Source: Haliea sp.
Lineage (GTDB): Bacteria; Pseudomonadota; Gammaproteobacteria; Pseudomonadales; Halieaceae
Length of the DNA: 64,000 nt
Assembly (NCBI GenBank): GCA_016704305.1
Contig: JADJAL010000033.1
Coordinates: 11,376 to 75,375, forward strand
Direction of reading: 5' to 3'
Under the pieces are notes generated by a model. That model saw nothing but the letters and a program-made list of their open reading frames with translations, did not search any database and was not told the DNA's origin. Below are positions 43,340-52,598 of this stretch, piece by piece (position 1 is the stretch's first letter; each line of letters begins with the position of its first letter). The position numbers were made by a program, and so were the translations under genes.

Positions 43340-44053
43340 TCAGCATTGCCGAATGTATTCCAGTTGATTGTTCAGCATGTAAAGGCGGTGTCGCCCACCC
43401 TCCGTTTCCAACGCGAGATCGTCGTAGCCGGCATCCCCGTCGTACAGAAAGCACATGCCGCCGTCGATGCCCACCATGCGCGGGGCGTAGACCAGCGCCT
43501 CGCGCTGGCCGATGCGCTCCCGCACCAGCGCACAGCTGTGGCAGTCGGCAATATCCGCGAGACTGACATAGGTCGGCGGCATCAGGCGCAGCGGGTGGGT
43601 GTCGTCGGCGGATTCCGCAATCGCGGTCGCAGGCTGCACCCAACGGTGCAGCGCGATCTCGCCGCCATCGACACAGACCTCCTGCCCGTCCTCCAGTATC
43701 GCGAGGAAAAACCAGGTGGCAAAACGCCGTTTGGCGCCCTCTGGCGTTGTCCAGTGCGACAGGTACACGAGTTGCTCCGCACGGATGTCCAGACCGGCTT
43801 CCTCGCGCGTCTCGCGAATGGCGGCGTTGATTGCGGCAGCATAGTCATTGCGATCATCCGGGTAATCTTTGCGATCACATGGATAGTCGGCTGCATCCAC
43901 CTTGCCGCCCGGAAAGACCCACATGCCGCCCATGTGTTGCACGGCCTGGTTGCGCTGCACCAGCAAGGCCTCCAACCCGGCGTCGCCATCGCGCACCAGC
44001 ACGACCGTGGCCGCAGGAAAGACAGGTTCTACGCTATCGCTTGTCTCAAGCAT
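43340..44053 (-). CDS. NUDT19-like Nudix hydrolase with enlarged Nudix box
   Basis: 237 aa. The Nudix box begins MWVFPGGKVDAADYP and ends with the catalytic RETREEAGL, but the part between is longer than the canonical GX5EX7REUXEEXGU by roughly 16 residues, partly a duplicated DRKDYP/DRNDY unit. Insertions here are typical of NUDT19/RP2-like enzymes that cleave acyl-CoA or CoA. The C-terminal half (APRMVGIDGGMCFLYDG) has no other known motif. It lies between MaoC and the flavoprotein on the same strand. Confidence 0.85.
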   Translation of the reverse strand: MLETSDSVEPVFPAATVVLVRDGDAGLEALLVQRNQAVQHMGGMWVFPGGKVDAADYPCDRKDYPDDRNDYAAAINAAIRETREEAGLDIRAEQLVYLSHWTTPEGAKRRFATWFFLAILEDGQEVCVDGGEIALHRWVQPATAIAESADDTHPLRLMPPTYVSLADIADCHSCALVRERIGQREALVYAPRMVGIDGGMCFLYDGDAGYDDLALETEGGRHRLYMLNNQLEYIRQC

Positions 44054-44077
44054 GCAGGTGCCTCCTGTAGCTGAAAA

Positions 44078-44533
44078 TCAGGGAAAGAATCGACTGATGG
44101 TATCGAGCACACATGCGGGGCGTTCATTGCCCTCAATTTCTATCGTCATACGCACCACCACTTGTACACCGCCTTTGACCTCCTCGGCACTCACGATCTC
44201 ACCTCCTCCGCGTATCCGACTGCCCACGGGCACGGCCGCCGGGAAGCGCACTTTTTCGCAGCCGTAGTTGACGCCCATCGAGGTGTTTTCGACGCGCATG
44301 ATCTGCGGCAGGAACAGGTTGGCCATCGAGAGCGTAAGATAGCCGTGGGCGATCGTCTTGCCGAACGGTCCCGCTGCCGCCTTCTCCGGGTCGACATGAA
44401 TCCACTGGTGATCGCCGGTGGCGTCGGCAAACAGGTTGATGCGCTGCTGGTCTATCTCTTCCCACTCGCTAAATCCCAGATGCTGGCCCACTGCATTCAA
44501 TAGCGCGGCCGGATTCTCAAACGTTGTTGTCAT
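44078..44533 (-). CDS. MaoC family enoyl-CoA hydratase
   Basis: 151 aa hot-dog-fold hydratase. The catalytic motif is FADATGDHQWIHVD with Asp and His, followed by GPFGKTIAHGYLTLSM. This is the monomeric single-hot-dog form with (R)-specific enoyl-CoA hydratase activity in relatives such as NodN. It is the first gene of a probable four-gene minus-strand operon (MaoC, Nudix, flavoprotein, cytochrome c) with gaps of 24 and 27 bp. Confidence 0.9.
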   Translation of the reverse strand: MTTTFENPAALLNAVGQHLGFSEWEEIDQQRINLFADATGDHQWIHVDPEKAAAGPFGKTIAHGYLTLSMANLFLPQIMRVENTSMGVNYGCEKVRFPAAVPVGSRIRGGGEIVSAEEVKGGVQVVVRMTIEIEGNERPACVLDTISRFFP

Positions 44534-44754
44534 GATGCGTTATCCCTGACCTGAAAAGACCCGCACTATACCACCGCGCGGCGCGACTTTAACCGCAGAA
44601 TCAAACGCCGCTCGCAGCGCTTCATTACCAGTATTTCACAGAATCGCAGGCACTCTTGTGGTATAAAGACCGCCCTGATTCCCATCCGGCCCGCCCCGCT
44701 CCCGGTGTTTCTAAGGCGTCCAAAACCCACGCACTCTCAGTATTGGTAGCGATC

Positions 44755-46032
44755 GTGATCTCCACAAAAAAGCAAATTCAATACTCCATTGCGCTGCTGG
44801 CAGGATCCGCTGCCATCACGGCACTGCTGTATCTGAATCGGCCACCCACGGAGATGGAAGAACCGGTACACGAACCGGTGTCGGTGGATGTCGCTGAAGT
44901 CGTGAAAGAGGACATACGCATACAGATACAGGCGCAGGGCACCGTGTCGCCGATGCGCGAAACAGCCATTATGTCCGAGGTAAACGGCCGCATCGTCGAG
45001 GTCTCGCCGTCCTTCGTCGCCGGTGGTTTTGTGACACGCGACGACATCCTGCTGCGGATTGATCCCAGGGACTACGAAACCAACCTGTTGCGCGCCGAGG
45101 CGGCGCTGAAAACTGCCGAGAGCAACCTGATCCAGGAAAAAGGCAGGGCAAAAGTCGCGGAGCAAGAGTGGCAGAAACTGCCCCAGGGCAGCCAGCGCAG
45201 CCAGGAAGCGAAAGACCTGTACCTGCGCAAGCCCCAGTTGGAGCAGGCGCAATCGCAGATGCTGGCAGCCCAGGCTGATTTAAATACGGCCAGGGACACG
45301 TTGGAACGCACCATTATCAGGGCTCCCTATGACGCGCTGATCAAGGCCAAGCAAAGTGAACTGGGGCAGTTTGTTGCCGCAGGCAGTCCACTGGCAGAAA
45401 TCATTTCCGTGGAATACGCGGAGATTCGCCTGCCTATCCCGCAGAACAAACTCGAATATCTTGAGCTGCCGCAACTGACGGAAGACCTTGAGGGCACGCC
45501 TATCGATCTGTATACCGATGTGGGTGGCGATGTGAAGCACTGGACAGCGCGCCTGCACCGGACGGAGGGCGTGTTCGACGAGCGCTCCCGCGTGTTGTAC
45601 GCGGTGGCGCGGATCAAGGACCCTTACGGCTTGCACAACCCGGGGCAGGAGCCACTGCGCATCGGCACCTTCGTCAATGCCAATATCGCGGGGCGGGAGC
45701 TGAAGGGTCTCGTCCCACTCCCGCGATTTGTCATGCGTGCCGGTAACAACCTGTGGGTGGTGGACGACAGCGGGCACCTGCGCAATCGCCAGGTCACCCT
45801 GCTGCGCACAGGTGGCGACGTGGTGTATGTCAGCGACGGCCTCGCAGAGGGCGAGCGCGTCGCACTGACCATCATGGACGGGTCTTTCGACAGCTCAAAG
45901 GTCACGATCCAATCCAGCACACCCAGCAACATGCTGGATCAATCGGGCAGGCCCAAAGCGACCGAAGAGGCAAAGAGTAGCAAGGTCACCGCTGCCGTGG
46001 AGCCTGCCACCGACGACAGCGCGGGCGGTTGA
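44755..46032 (+). CDS. RND efflux periplasmic adaptor (membrane fusion protein)
   Basis: About 425 aa from GTG at 44755 (MISTKKQIQYSIALLAG anchor); earlier starts are possible. After the membrane anchor it has a lipoyl domain in two halves (QIQAQGTVSPMRETAIMSEVNGRIVEV ... TIIRAPYDALIKAKQSELGQFVAAGSPLAEI, quoted as separate parts), a helical hairpin between about residues 130 and 210, a beta-barrel domain and a membrane-proximal domain. It links the inner-membrane pump encoded next to an outer-membrane channel not found here. Its stop overlaps the pump start. Confidence 0.9.
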   Translation: MISTKKQIQYSIALLAGSAAITALLYLNRPPTEMEEPVHEPVSVDVAEVVKEDIRIQIQAQGTVSPMRETAIMSEVNGRIVEVSPSFVAGGFVTRDDILLRIDPRDYETNLLRAEAALKTAESNLIQEKGRAKVAEQEWQKLPQGSQRSQEAKDLYLRKPQLEQAQSQMLAAQADLNTARDTLERTIIRAPYDALIKAKQSELGQFVAAGSPLAEIISVEYAEIRLPIPQNKLEYLELPQLTEDLEGTPIDLYTDVGGDVKHWTARLHRTEGVFDERSRVLYAVARIKDPYGLHNPGQEPLRIGTFVNANIAGRELKGLVPLPRFVMRAGNNLWVVDDSGHLRNRQVTLLRTGGDVVYVSDGLAEGERVALTIMDGSFDSSKVTIQSSTPSNMLDQSGRPKATEEAKSSKVTAAVEPATDDSAGG

Positions 46033-49000
46033 TGCGCCCGTCTGAGAGCTCAGGGATGATCGCCTGGTTCGCCTACAATCCGGTGGCGTCCAACCTGCTG
46101 ATGCTGATCATTATGGCCGTGGGCCTGGGGTCCGCCTTCAACATCCAGCGCGCGATGTTTCCAGCGATCGAAATCAATCTCATCGTAATCAACGTGGCTT
46201 ATCCCGGCGCCGCTCCCGAGGAGGTTGAGCAGGGCGTGGTGCTGAAGATCGAGGAGGCGATCAACGACATCGAGGGCATCAAGCGTGTCGAATCGGACTC
46301 GTTCGAATCCGGCGCCTCGATGATGATCGAACCGCAGGAAGGCGTTAATCTCACCAAGCTGATGTCCGATATCCAGAACCGCGTCGACGCCATACAGCAA
46401 TTTCCGCTTGAGGCCGAGCGACCGATCATCAGCCAGCCCGAGGTGATGTTCCCGGCGCTAACGCTGCAATTGTCCGGCAACATCGACGAGAGCAGCATGA
46501 AATCACTCGCCGACGATATTCGCCGGGAACTGCTCACTTTCCCGGAGATTTCTTCTGCGGCAGTGGTGGGCGCGCGCGATTATGAAATTGCCATCGAGAT
46601 TTCCGAGCCACTGCTGCGCGAGTACCACCTGACGCTCGGCGATGTGGCGAACATCATCTCGGCCTCTTCGCTGGACTTGCCCGCCGGTTCGGTGCGCACC
46701 GAGAACGGCGAGATCATGCTGCGCACCACCGGTCAGGCCTACGTGCAACAGGACTTTGAGAGCATCGTGCTCAAGACCTGGCCCGACGGCACCCGCCTGC
46801 TGCTCGGCGATATCGCCACGGTAAACGATGGCTTCGTGGATGCGGCCGGATTCGCTGCGTTTGACGGCGTCTACTCGCTCGGCATCAATGTATTCGCCAT
46901 GGGCAAGCAGGACATTATCGAGACAGCGGAGGCCGCCAAGGCCTTCGTGGCGGAGCGGCGCACCCGTCTGCCGCAAGGCGTGACGCTGGATATCTGGAAC
47001 GACGCCACCTACTACCTCAATGGCCGCTTGAGCTCAATGGTGAGTAGCCTCGCAATGGGCGCACTGCTGGTGTTCGTGATCCTGGCGCTGTTCCTGGAAA
47101 TCAAACTGGCGTTCTGGGTGATGATGGGCATACCCGTATGCTTCCTGGGCGCGATGGCGCTGATCAACACGCCTTTTGTCAACGCCAGCCTGGACATGAT
47201 CAGTATCTTTGGCTTTATCCTGGTGCTCGGCATCGTGGTGGATGACGCCATTATCATGGGCGAGAGCGCCTACACCGAGAGCGAAAAGTTCGGCCACAGC
47301 GTGGAAAGTGTGGTCCGGGGGGTCACACGCGTCTCCACGCCAGCAACGTTCGGGGTGCTGACCACCATCGTCGCTTTCGCGCCCACGCTGTTTGTGCAGG
47401 GCGTATTCGGCGCATTCCCCGCAGCCTGCGGCTGGGTGGTGATTCTCTGCCTGTGCTTTTCACTGGTCGAATCCAAATGGATTCTCCCCGCGCACCTTGC
47501 GCACAGCAAACCGACCCGCAATCGATTTTTGCTGCGCATCGACCGGGTGCAGGAGGCCGTCAACCGCTGGCTGAGCCAGTATGTGCAGGACAGTTACAAG
47601 CCGTTCATGCTGCGCTGCGTCGAGAATCGCTACCTGACCCTCGCGTTCTTCGTCTCGTTGCTGGTCCTGTCCTTCGGGTTGCTGGCAGGCGGTATCGTGC
47701 GCACCGTGCTGTCGCCCGACACGCCCGGTGAATTCCTGCAGGTAGAGCTGCGCATGTCGCCCGGTATTCCCGAGGAACGCACGCTGCAGGCTGTCTCCGA
47801 GATCGCCGCGGCGTTCAGCACCATGGAGGAGAACTACCGGCGCGAAAGCGGTACCGACGAGCGCCTGCTGAGTCACATGGCGACGTACGGCTTTGATCGC
47901 ATCAACGGTCGTGTTGACGTGGAGCTCACCAAGGAGGACGAGCGCAGCATCACCACCCGCGATATCCAGGAGCGCTGGCGCAAGGAAGTGGGCAGGGTGC
48001 ATGGCGCCGAAGTGTTTGCCATCAAAAGCGCCGATGGCCCGCAGATGGGCCCTGCCGTCGCGTTCGACCTGATGCACAAGGATTTTGCCACGCTGAGCAA
48101 GGCGGCCAGCGAATTGCAGGAAAAGATGGGGCACTACGCCGGTCTGTACGATATTCGCAACGGCATCAGCAACACTGCCGACGAATTCCACCTGGAACTG
48201 CTGCCCGAAGCCGAATCACTGGGTATCACCCGCTTCGATTTGGGCAACCAGGTACGCCATGCGTTTTACGGCGCGGAAGCGCAGCGTGTGCAACGCGGCA
48301 TCGACGAAATCAAGGTCATGGTGCGCTACCCCAGGGAGGACAGGGAAAACGTCAGCAGCCTGAACGACATGTTCATCCGCACGCCCTCCGGCGACGAGGT
48401 GCCGTTTGAAACCGTGGCGCGACTGGAGGTGAAGCAGGGCCTGTTGAAAGCCACCCGCATCAACTACCAGCGCGCCGCGGAAATCTCTGCTGAAGTCAAC
48501 AAGCGCGAAGCGGAACCGGACAAAGTCATCGCGGACATCGAGGAAAATGTCTTGCCGGCCCTACAGGCAAAGTATCCGGGATTGCGCTACGCCGTGTCCG
48601 GCATGGCGGATGAAGAAGCCAAAATGGCGGTGAGTATCATGGTCGGGTTCGGCCTGGCGCTGTTCGGCATTTACGCACTGTTGGCCGTCCCCACCAAATC
48701 CTACCTGCAACCGCTGATCATCATGGGCGTGATCCCGTTCGGCATGATCGGCGCGATCTTCGGCCACTGGGTCTCTGGATACCCCCTGAGCATGATGTCA
48801 CTGATGGGCGTGATCGCGCTGAGCGGCGTGGTGGTCAATGACAGCCTGATCCTGGTGGATTTCGTGAACCGCGCCGTGCGCGAGGGCATGGACCACTACT
48901 CCGCGGTAATTGAAGCGACGACTACCCGTTTCCGGGCGATCCTGCTGACCTCGCTGACAACGTTCTGCGGCCTGATCCCGATGCTGGCGGCGCAAGATGC

Positions 49001-49181
49001 GCAGTCTGAGATGATGGTGCCGATGGCGATCTCGCTGGCCTACGGCATACTCTTCGCGACCGTGATTACGCTGTTGCTGATACCCTGCCTCTACATGATC
49101 CTCGGGGACCTGGCCAACTGGCGGGCTGGCAGAGACAATGCGGCGCGCCCGGCGGCTGGCCAAACCCAGGCGTTACAGTAA
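46032..49181 (+). CDS. RND family efflux permease (AcrB-like)
   Basis: 1049 aa inner-membrane proton-driven exporter. Twelve helices in two halves, each with a large periplasmic loop: FAYNPVASNLLMLIIM at the start, VEQGVVLKIEEAIND, the helix-4 motif LGIVVDDAIIMGE with the two Asp for proton relay, and the second-half ALSGVVVNDSLILVDFVN. The subgroup resembles those with unknown substrates near steroid and fatty acid genes. ATG at 46032 shares its A with the stop of the adaptor gene. Confidence 0.93.
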   Translation: MRPSESSGMIAWFAYNPVASNLLMLIIMAVGLGSAFNIQRAMFPAIEINLIVINVAYPGAAPEEVEQGVVLKIEEAINDIEGIKRVESDSFESGASMMIEPQEGVNLTKLMSDIQNRVDAIQQFPLEAERPIISQPEVMFPALTLQLSGNIDESSMKSLADDIRRELLTFPEISSAAVVGARDYEIAIEISEPLLREYHLTLGDVANIISASSLDLPAGSVRTENGEIMLRTTGQAYVQQDFESIVLKTWPDGTRLLLGDIATVNDGFVDAAGFAAFDGVYSLGINVFAMGKQDIIETAEAAKAFVAERRTRLPQGVTLDIWNDATYYLNGRLSSMVSSLAMGALLVFVILALFLEIKLAFWVMMGIPVCFLGAMALINTPFVNASLDMISIFGFILVLGIVVDDAIIMGESAYTESEKFGHSVESVVRGVTRVSTPATFGVLTTIVAFAPTLFVQGVFGAFPAACGWVVILCLCFSLVESKWILPAHLAHSKPTRNRFLLRIDRVQEAVNRWLSQYVQDSYKPFMLRCVENRYLTLAFFVSLLVLSFGLLAGGIVRTVLSPDTPGEFLQVELRMSPGIPEERTLQAVSEIAAAFSTMEENYRRESGTDERLLSHMATYGFDRINGRVDVELTKEDERSITTRDIQERWRKEVGRVHGAEVFAIKSADGPQMGPAVAFDLMHKDFATLSKAASELQEKMGHYAGLYDIRNGISNTADEFHLELLPEAESLGITRFDLGNQVRHAFYGAEAQRVQRGIDEIKVMVRYPREDRENVSSLNDMFIRTPSGDEVPFETVARLEVKQGLLKATRINYQRAAEISAEVNKREAEPDKVIADIEENVLPALQAKYPGLRYAVSGMADEEAKMAVSIMVGFGLALFGIYALLAVPTKSYLQPLIIMGVIPFGMIGAIFGHWVSGYPLSMMSLMGVIALSGVVVNDSLILVDFVNRAVREGMDHYSAVIEATTTRFRAILLTSLTTFCGLIPMLAAQDAQSEMMVPMAISLAYGILFATVITLLLIPCLYMILGDLANWRAGRDNAARPAAGQTQALQ

Positions 49182-49208
49182 TTGCCCCGGGGAAGAACAG
49201 CCTCGCCG

Positions 49209-51050
49209 CTAGCGCACTGCCCCGCAACTGACGCAACGCATGTACAGGTTCGCCGGATCCTGCAGGCTGCCTAATTCCTCCACCGCTTCACGCATCGACC
49301 CCAACAAACCGGACAGCGCGGTACTGGCGGTAGACGGCGTCCACAAATTCAGGCTGCCCACACTGCGCGCCAGCTGTTTCATCAACATATCGCGCGGCGA
49401 CAGCGGCAGCTCCACATACTCCACGCCGTAGTCCGACACTTCGGCGAGCCTGGCGGCAGCCACAACAGCGTCTTGCAAGCTGCCGACCTTGTCTATGAGG
49501 CCTGATTTCAATGCGTCATCGGCCGCCCAGACACGGCCTTCGGCCAGCGGATCGAGCTGTGGAATGCTCAAATCCCGTCCCTGCGACACCACCTGCAAAA
49601 AGGTTTGGTAGGCGAAATCCACGCTGTTGTTGAGGGCGGCGACCAGGTCCGGGTTCAGCCGATCGGCGCGCAGGGAGCCCGCCATGTTCGTGGTGCCCAC
49701 ACCATCCGTGTGGACGCCAACGCGTTGCAGCAGATCTTCAAACGTGGGAAACACGGCAAACACACCGATGCTGCCCGTGATCGTAGAAGGAGTCGCCCAG
49801 ATTTCATCGGCATCGGCGGCAATGTAGTAGCCACCGGAGGCCGCTACAGTGCCCATGGACACCACGACAGGAATACCCATCTCGCGCGCCTGCAGCATCT
49901 GCTGGCGAATAATCTCCGACGCGAACATGCTCCCGCCGCCACTATTTACCCGCAGCACGATGGCCTTCACGCCATCCGCCTTCGCCGTGTCATGAATCAG
50001 GCGCGCGAGGGAGTCACTGCCAATAGTTCCGGGGGGCTGCTCGCCCGGTACAATACTTCCCTCTGCGGTGATCACCGCAATGCGATCACCCTCGTCGCCA
50101 CCCAGCAGCGGCCGTTTGCGCGCCACATAACGCTCGAACTCAACCGCCTCGTAAAGACCATCCTCGTTGCTGGCGCCCACCAATTCAACGAGCAGGTCGT
50201 TTCCCTCCCTGCGTCCGAGCAGTTTGTCCACCAGCCCGGCCGTCAATGCGGCCTGCGCGGCATCGCCGCCCGCGCTCTGCAGCCGCGCGGTAAAATTATT
50301 CACAAAATCATCCACCGCGCCCGGCTCAAGATCGCGCTGTTTTTCCACCTGCACGGTGTACTGGGCCCACAAATTGTTAAGCCAGCGACTGGTCACCTCT
50401 TTCTCGCCCGGAGACATGTCATCGCGAATAAACGGCTCCACGGCGGATTTATGGTCCCCGGCGCGGAAGATATGCATGTTGACTGAAAACTTTTCCAGCG
50501 CCTCGCGGAAATAATTGTTATAGCTGCTGTAACCCTCAAGGGCGACCCCGCCCATGGGGTGCGCGATCACGGTGTCGGCGAAGCTGGCGAGCAGGTACTG
50601 GTCCTGTGTGTAATAGTCCCCGATCGCGATGATGGGTTTGCCGCTCTCGCGAAACCTCTCCAGCGCCGGGAATATCTCCTGGGTTTTACTGATACCCATG
50701 TAAACAAGAAATTCAAGCTCCATTACCAGGGAGTTAATCGCGGGGTCCTTGGCAGCGAAGTCAATTGCCTCAATCACATCGCGCAGCAGCACCTCGTGGT
50801 CGGCGGGAGTTGGCGCGCTCATCAATGCCCGCAGCGGATTGATCTCGGATTTCTGATCCACGACCGTGCCGCTGATATTCAGCAACAGCGCCGCCTTCTC
50901 CGGCAAAGGGTCTGGTGCGCCACCGATGTAGACGAAATAAATAAGCGCAATCATCACCAAAAACAGGATGTTCGACATCGCCATCCTGATGCGAGTGATG
51001 CCCCGCCATATGCCCGATAATACGCGACGCAACAGCGACGGTTTACTCAT
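49209..51050 (-). CDS. sppA: Signal peptide peptidase SppA, 67-kDa type
   Basis: 613 aa, double-domain form as in E. coli. One N-terminal anchor (ILFLVMIALIYFVYIGG). The catalytic Lys is in FRAGDHKSAVEPF of the first half, and the nucleophile Ser in VSMGTVAASGGYYIA of the second. It degrades signal peptides left in the membrane. Last gene of a minus-strand operon after arsC, wrbA and the DUF2069 gene. Confidence 0.93.
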   Translation of the reverse strand: MSKPSLLRRVLSGIWRGITRIRMAMSNILFLVMIALIYFVYIGGAPDPLPEKAALLLNISGTVVDQKSEINPLRALMSAPTPADHEVLLRDVIEAIDFAAKDPAINSLVMELEFLVYMGISKTQEIFPALERFRESGKPIIAIGDYYTQDQYLLASFADTVIAHPMGGVALEGYSSYNNYFREALEKFSVNMHIFRAGDHKSAVEPFIRDDMSPGEKEVTSRWLNNLWAQYTVQVEKQRDLEPGAVDDFVNNFTARLQSAGGDAAQAALTAGLVDKLLGRREGNDLLVELVGASNEDGLYEAVEFERYVARKRPLLGGDEGDRIAVITAEGSIVPGEQPPGTIGSDSLARLIHDTAKADGVKAIVLRVNSGGGSMFASEIIRQQMLQAREMGIPVVVSMGTVAASGGYYIAADADEIWATPSTITGSIGVFAVFPTFEDLLQRVGVHTDGVGTTNMAGSLRADRLNPDLVAALNNSVDFAYQTFLQVVSQGRDLSIPQLDPLAEGRVWAADDALKSGLIDKVGSLQDAVVAAARLAEVSDYGVEYVELPLSPRDMLMKQLARSVGSLNLWTPSTASTALSGLLGSMREAVEELGSLQDPANLYMRCVSCGAVR

Positions 51051-51056
51051 ACTCCA

Positions 51057-51458
51057 CTACTCCCCGGGACTTCTTTGAGACACGCCCTGCAGTCGCAGTT
51101 CGCGCGCGCGCCAACGCACATACAGCATGGCGGCAATAAACAGTACCACAACCGCAATCAGCCCGCCGATCACCAGCAGGCTGTCGGGCTGAGCAAAGAC
51201 ACGTTGCACCAGAATGAGAAAATACCCCAGGCACACGAAACACAGCCAGATAAAACTGCGCAAATTGTCATTTAGCATACCGGGCAGGAACAGCAACAGC
51301 GGCAGCAGCTTCAGCAGCCAGATGAACCAGGGTGCCTGATGCACCCCCGCATCCACTGCCTGCTGCAGCAGCAATGCCGCCCAGCAGAGCCATGTCAACC
51401 GGGCCGCACCGGCACGCCACGCGGCACTCACTGGCGCAGTCTGCTGTGCTTTGCTCAT
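51057..51458 (-). CDS. DUF2069 membrane protein
   Basis: 133 aa with four membrane helices (LTWLCWAALLLQQAVD, FIWLLKLLPLLLFLPGML, SFIWLCFVCLGYFLILV, LLVIGGLIAVVVLFIAAMLYV) and the conserved KLLPLLLFLPG loop. DUF2069 is a family of unknown function adjacent to wrbA in many gammaproteobacteria. The start at 51458 overlaps the wrbA stop by 4 bp. Confidence 0.85.
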   Translation of the reverse strand: MSKAQQTAPVSAAWRAGAARLTWLCWAALLLQQAVDAGVHQAPWFIWLLKLLPLLLFLPGMLNDNLRSFIWLCFVCLGYFLILVQRVFAQPDSLLVIGGLIAVVVLFIAAMLYVRWRARELRLQGVSQRSPGE

Positions 51459-52102
51459 GTCGACCACCCTGCACACAGTCGCGCCACACGCTGACCGAGC
51501 GCACGGCACAGCGTCGCCTCGACCTCGTCCACCGGGCGCTTGCTGTCGCCGCCCGCCCAGTGCGAGGCGCCGTAGGGTGTTCCACCAGAGGTGGTGCTCA
51601 TCAATCCGGGCTCACTGTAGGGCAGCCCGGCTATCAGCATGCCGTGATGCAGCAGCGGCAACAGCATGGTCAACAGGGTTGACTCCTGCCCGCCGTGCAA
51701 GCTGGTGGATGAAGTAAAGACTGCCGCCGGTTTGTCTATCATCGCGCCGCTGAGCCATAACGAGGAGGTTTGGTCGAGAAAATACTTCAGCGGCGCGGCC
51801 ATGTTGCCAAAGCGGGTGGGACTGCCCATGACCAGTCCGGCGCAATCGCGCAGGTCAGCTAACTCACAATACAGTGGCCCTTCAGCGGGAATGTCATCCT
51901 CGGTCTGCTCAGTGTTCGCCGAGACCGCTGGCACCGTGCGCAGGCGCGCGGACATGCCGGGCACCAACTCGACACCGCGCGCGATGTGCTGCGCCATCGT
52001 GGCGGTGGCGCCCTGCCTGGAGTAGTACAGGACCAGTACATACGGTTCGGCTTTCGGCGCGGTCTTCGGCGCGGTCTTCGACGCGGTCTTCGACGCAGCC
52101 AT
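51455..52102 (-). CDS. wrbA: WrbA-type NAD(P)H:quinone oxidoreductase
   Basis: 215 aa flavodoxin-like FMN protein. LVLYYSRQGATATMAQHIA is the FMN phosphate loop, GSPTRFGNMAAPLKYFLDQTSSLW and SSTSLHGGQESTLLTMLLPLLHHGM follow, and TSGGTPYGASHWAG is characteristic of WrbA. The N-terminus is unusual: about 16 residues of SKTASKTAPKTAPK made by a 12-bp DNA repeat. Its ATG overlaps the arsC stop. Confidence 0.88.
   Translation of the reverse strand: MAASKTASKTAPKTAPKAEPYVLVLYYSRQGATATMAQHIARGVELVPGMSARLRTVPAVSANTEQTEDDIPAEGPLYCELADLRDCAGLVMGSPTRFGNMAAPLKYFLDQTSSLWLSGAMIDKPAAVFTSSTSLHGGQESTLLTMLLPLLHHGMLIAGLPYSEPGLMSTTSGGTPYGASHWAGGDSKRPVDEVEATLCRALGQRVARLCAGWST
52056..52100. repeat. 12-bp tandem repeat in the wrbA 5' end
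   Basis: Read on the plus strand, GGCGCGGTCTTC occurs at 52056-52067 and 52068-52079, GACGCGGTCTTC at 52080-52091 and a partial copy at 52092-52100. It codes for the repeating SKTA/PKTA N-terminus of WrbA. In-frame unit (4 codons), so copy number change would not break the gene. Confidence 0.85.
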
Positions 52103-52452
52103 CAGTCGAGCAATGCCAGCACATTTTCAGGGGGACGCCCCAGCACGGCTTTGTTGCCGCGCACGACTATAGGACGCTCGATCAGCTTCGGATACCGGGC
52201 CATGGCCGCGACGTAATCCTCCGCACTGGAGTCCTTGTCCAGGCCACTGGCTTTATACTCATCCTCGCTGCGACGCACGAGTTCCGCGGCGCCAATTCCT
52301 AACTTCTTCAACAGCGCCTTTATCTCGCTGCTGTCGAGCGGCGTCTCAAGATAAAGCACAATCTTCGGCTCGATACCGTTGTCCTGCAGCAGCGCAAGTG
52401 TGCTGCGCGACTTGGAACAGCGGGGATTGTGGTAAATAGTGACTGCGCTCAT
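52102..52452 (-). CDS. arsC: ArsC/Spx-like glutaredoxin-dependent arsenate reductase
   Basis: 116 aa. TIYHNPRCSKSRSTLALL holds the catalytic Cys of the glutaredoxin-coupled arsenate reductase group; LYLETPLDSSEIKALLKKL and IERPIVVRGNKAVLGRPPENV complete the family pattern. No arsenic operon surrounds it, so the physiological role may be different (YffB-like). First gene of the wrbA-DUF2069-sppA operon. Confidence 0.85.
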   Translation of the reverse strand: MSAVTIYHNPRCSKSRSTLALLQDNGIEPKIVLYLETPLDSSEIKALLKKLGIGAAELVRRSEDEYKASGLDKDSSAEDYVAAMARYPKLIERPIVVRGNKAVLGRPPENVLALLD

Positions 52453-52598
52453 AGGCGAATTCCGGAACGGCGGCGAGGGTGTATATGGAACGCGGCAGAG
52501 TATAACAAACGATATGGCCAGCCTGGTGTATTTTGCCCGACCTATTTTTCCCAGCACTGCCCGTGCAGCACGTTTGCCCTTCATGCCATAATCCCCGC

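Noticed and set aside
52056..52100. CRISPR-like short repeats
   Set aside because: Units are 12 bp, contiguous with no spacers, and lie in a coding region; no other repeat array was found.
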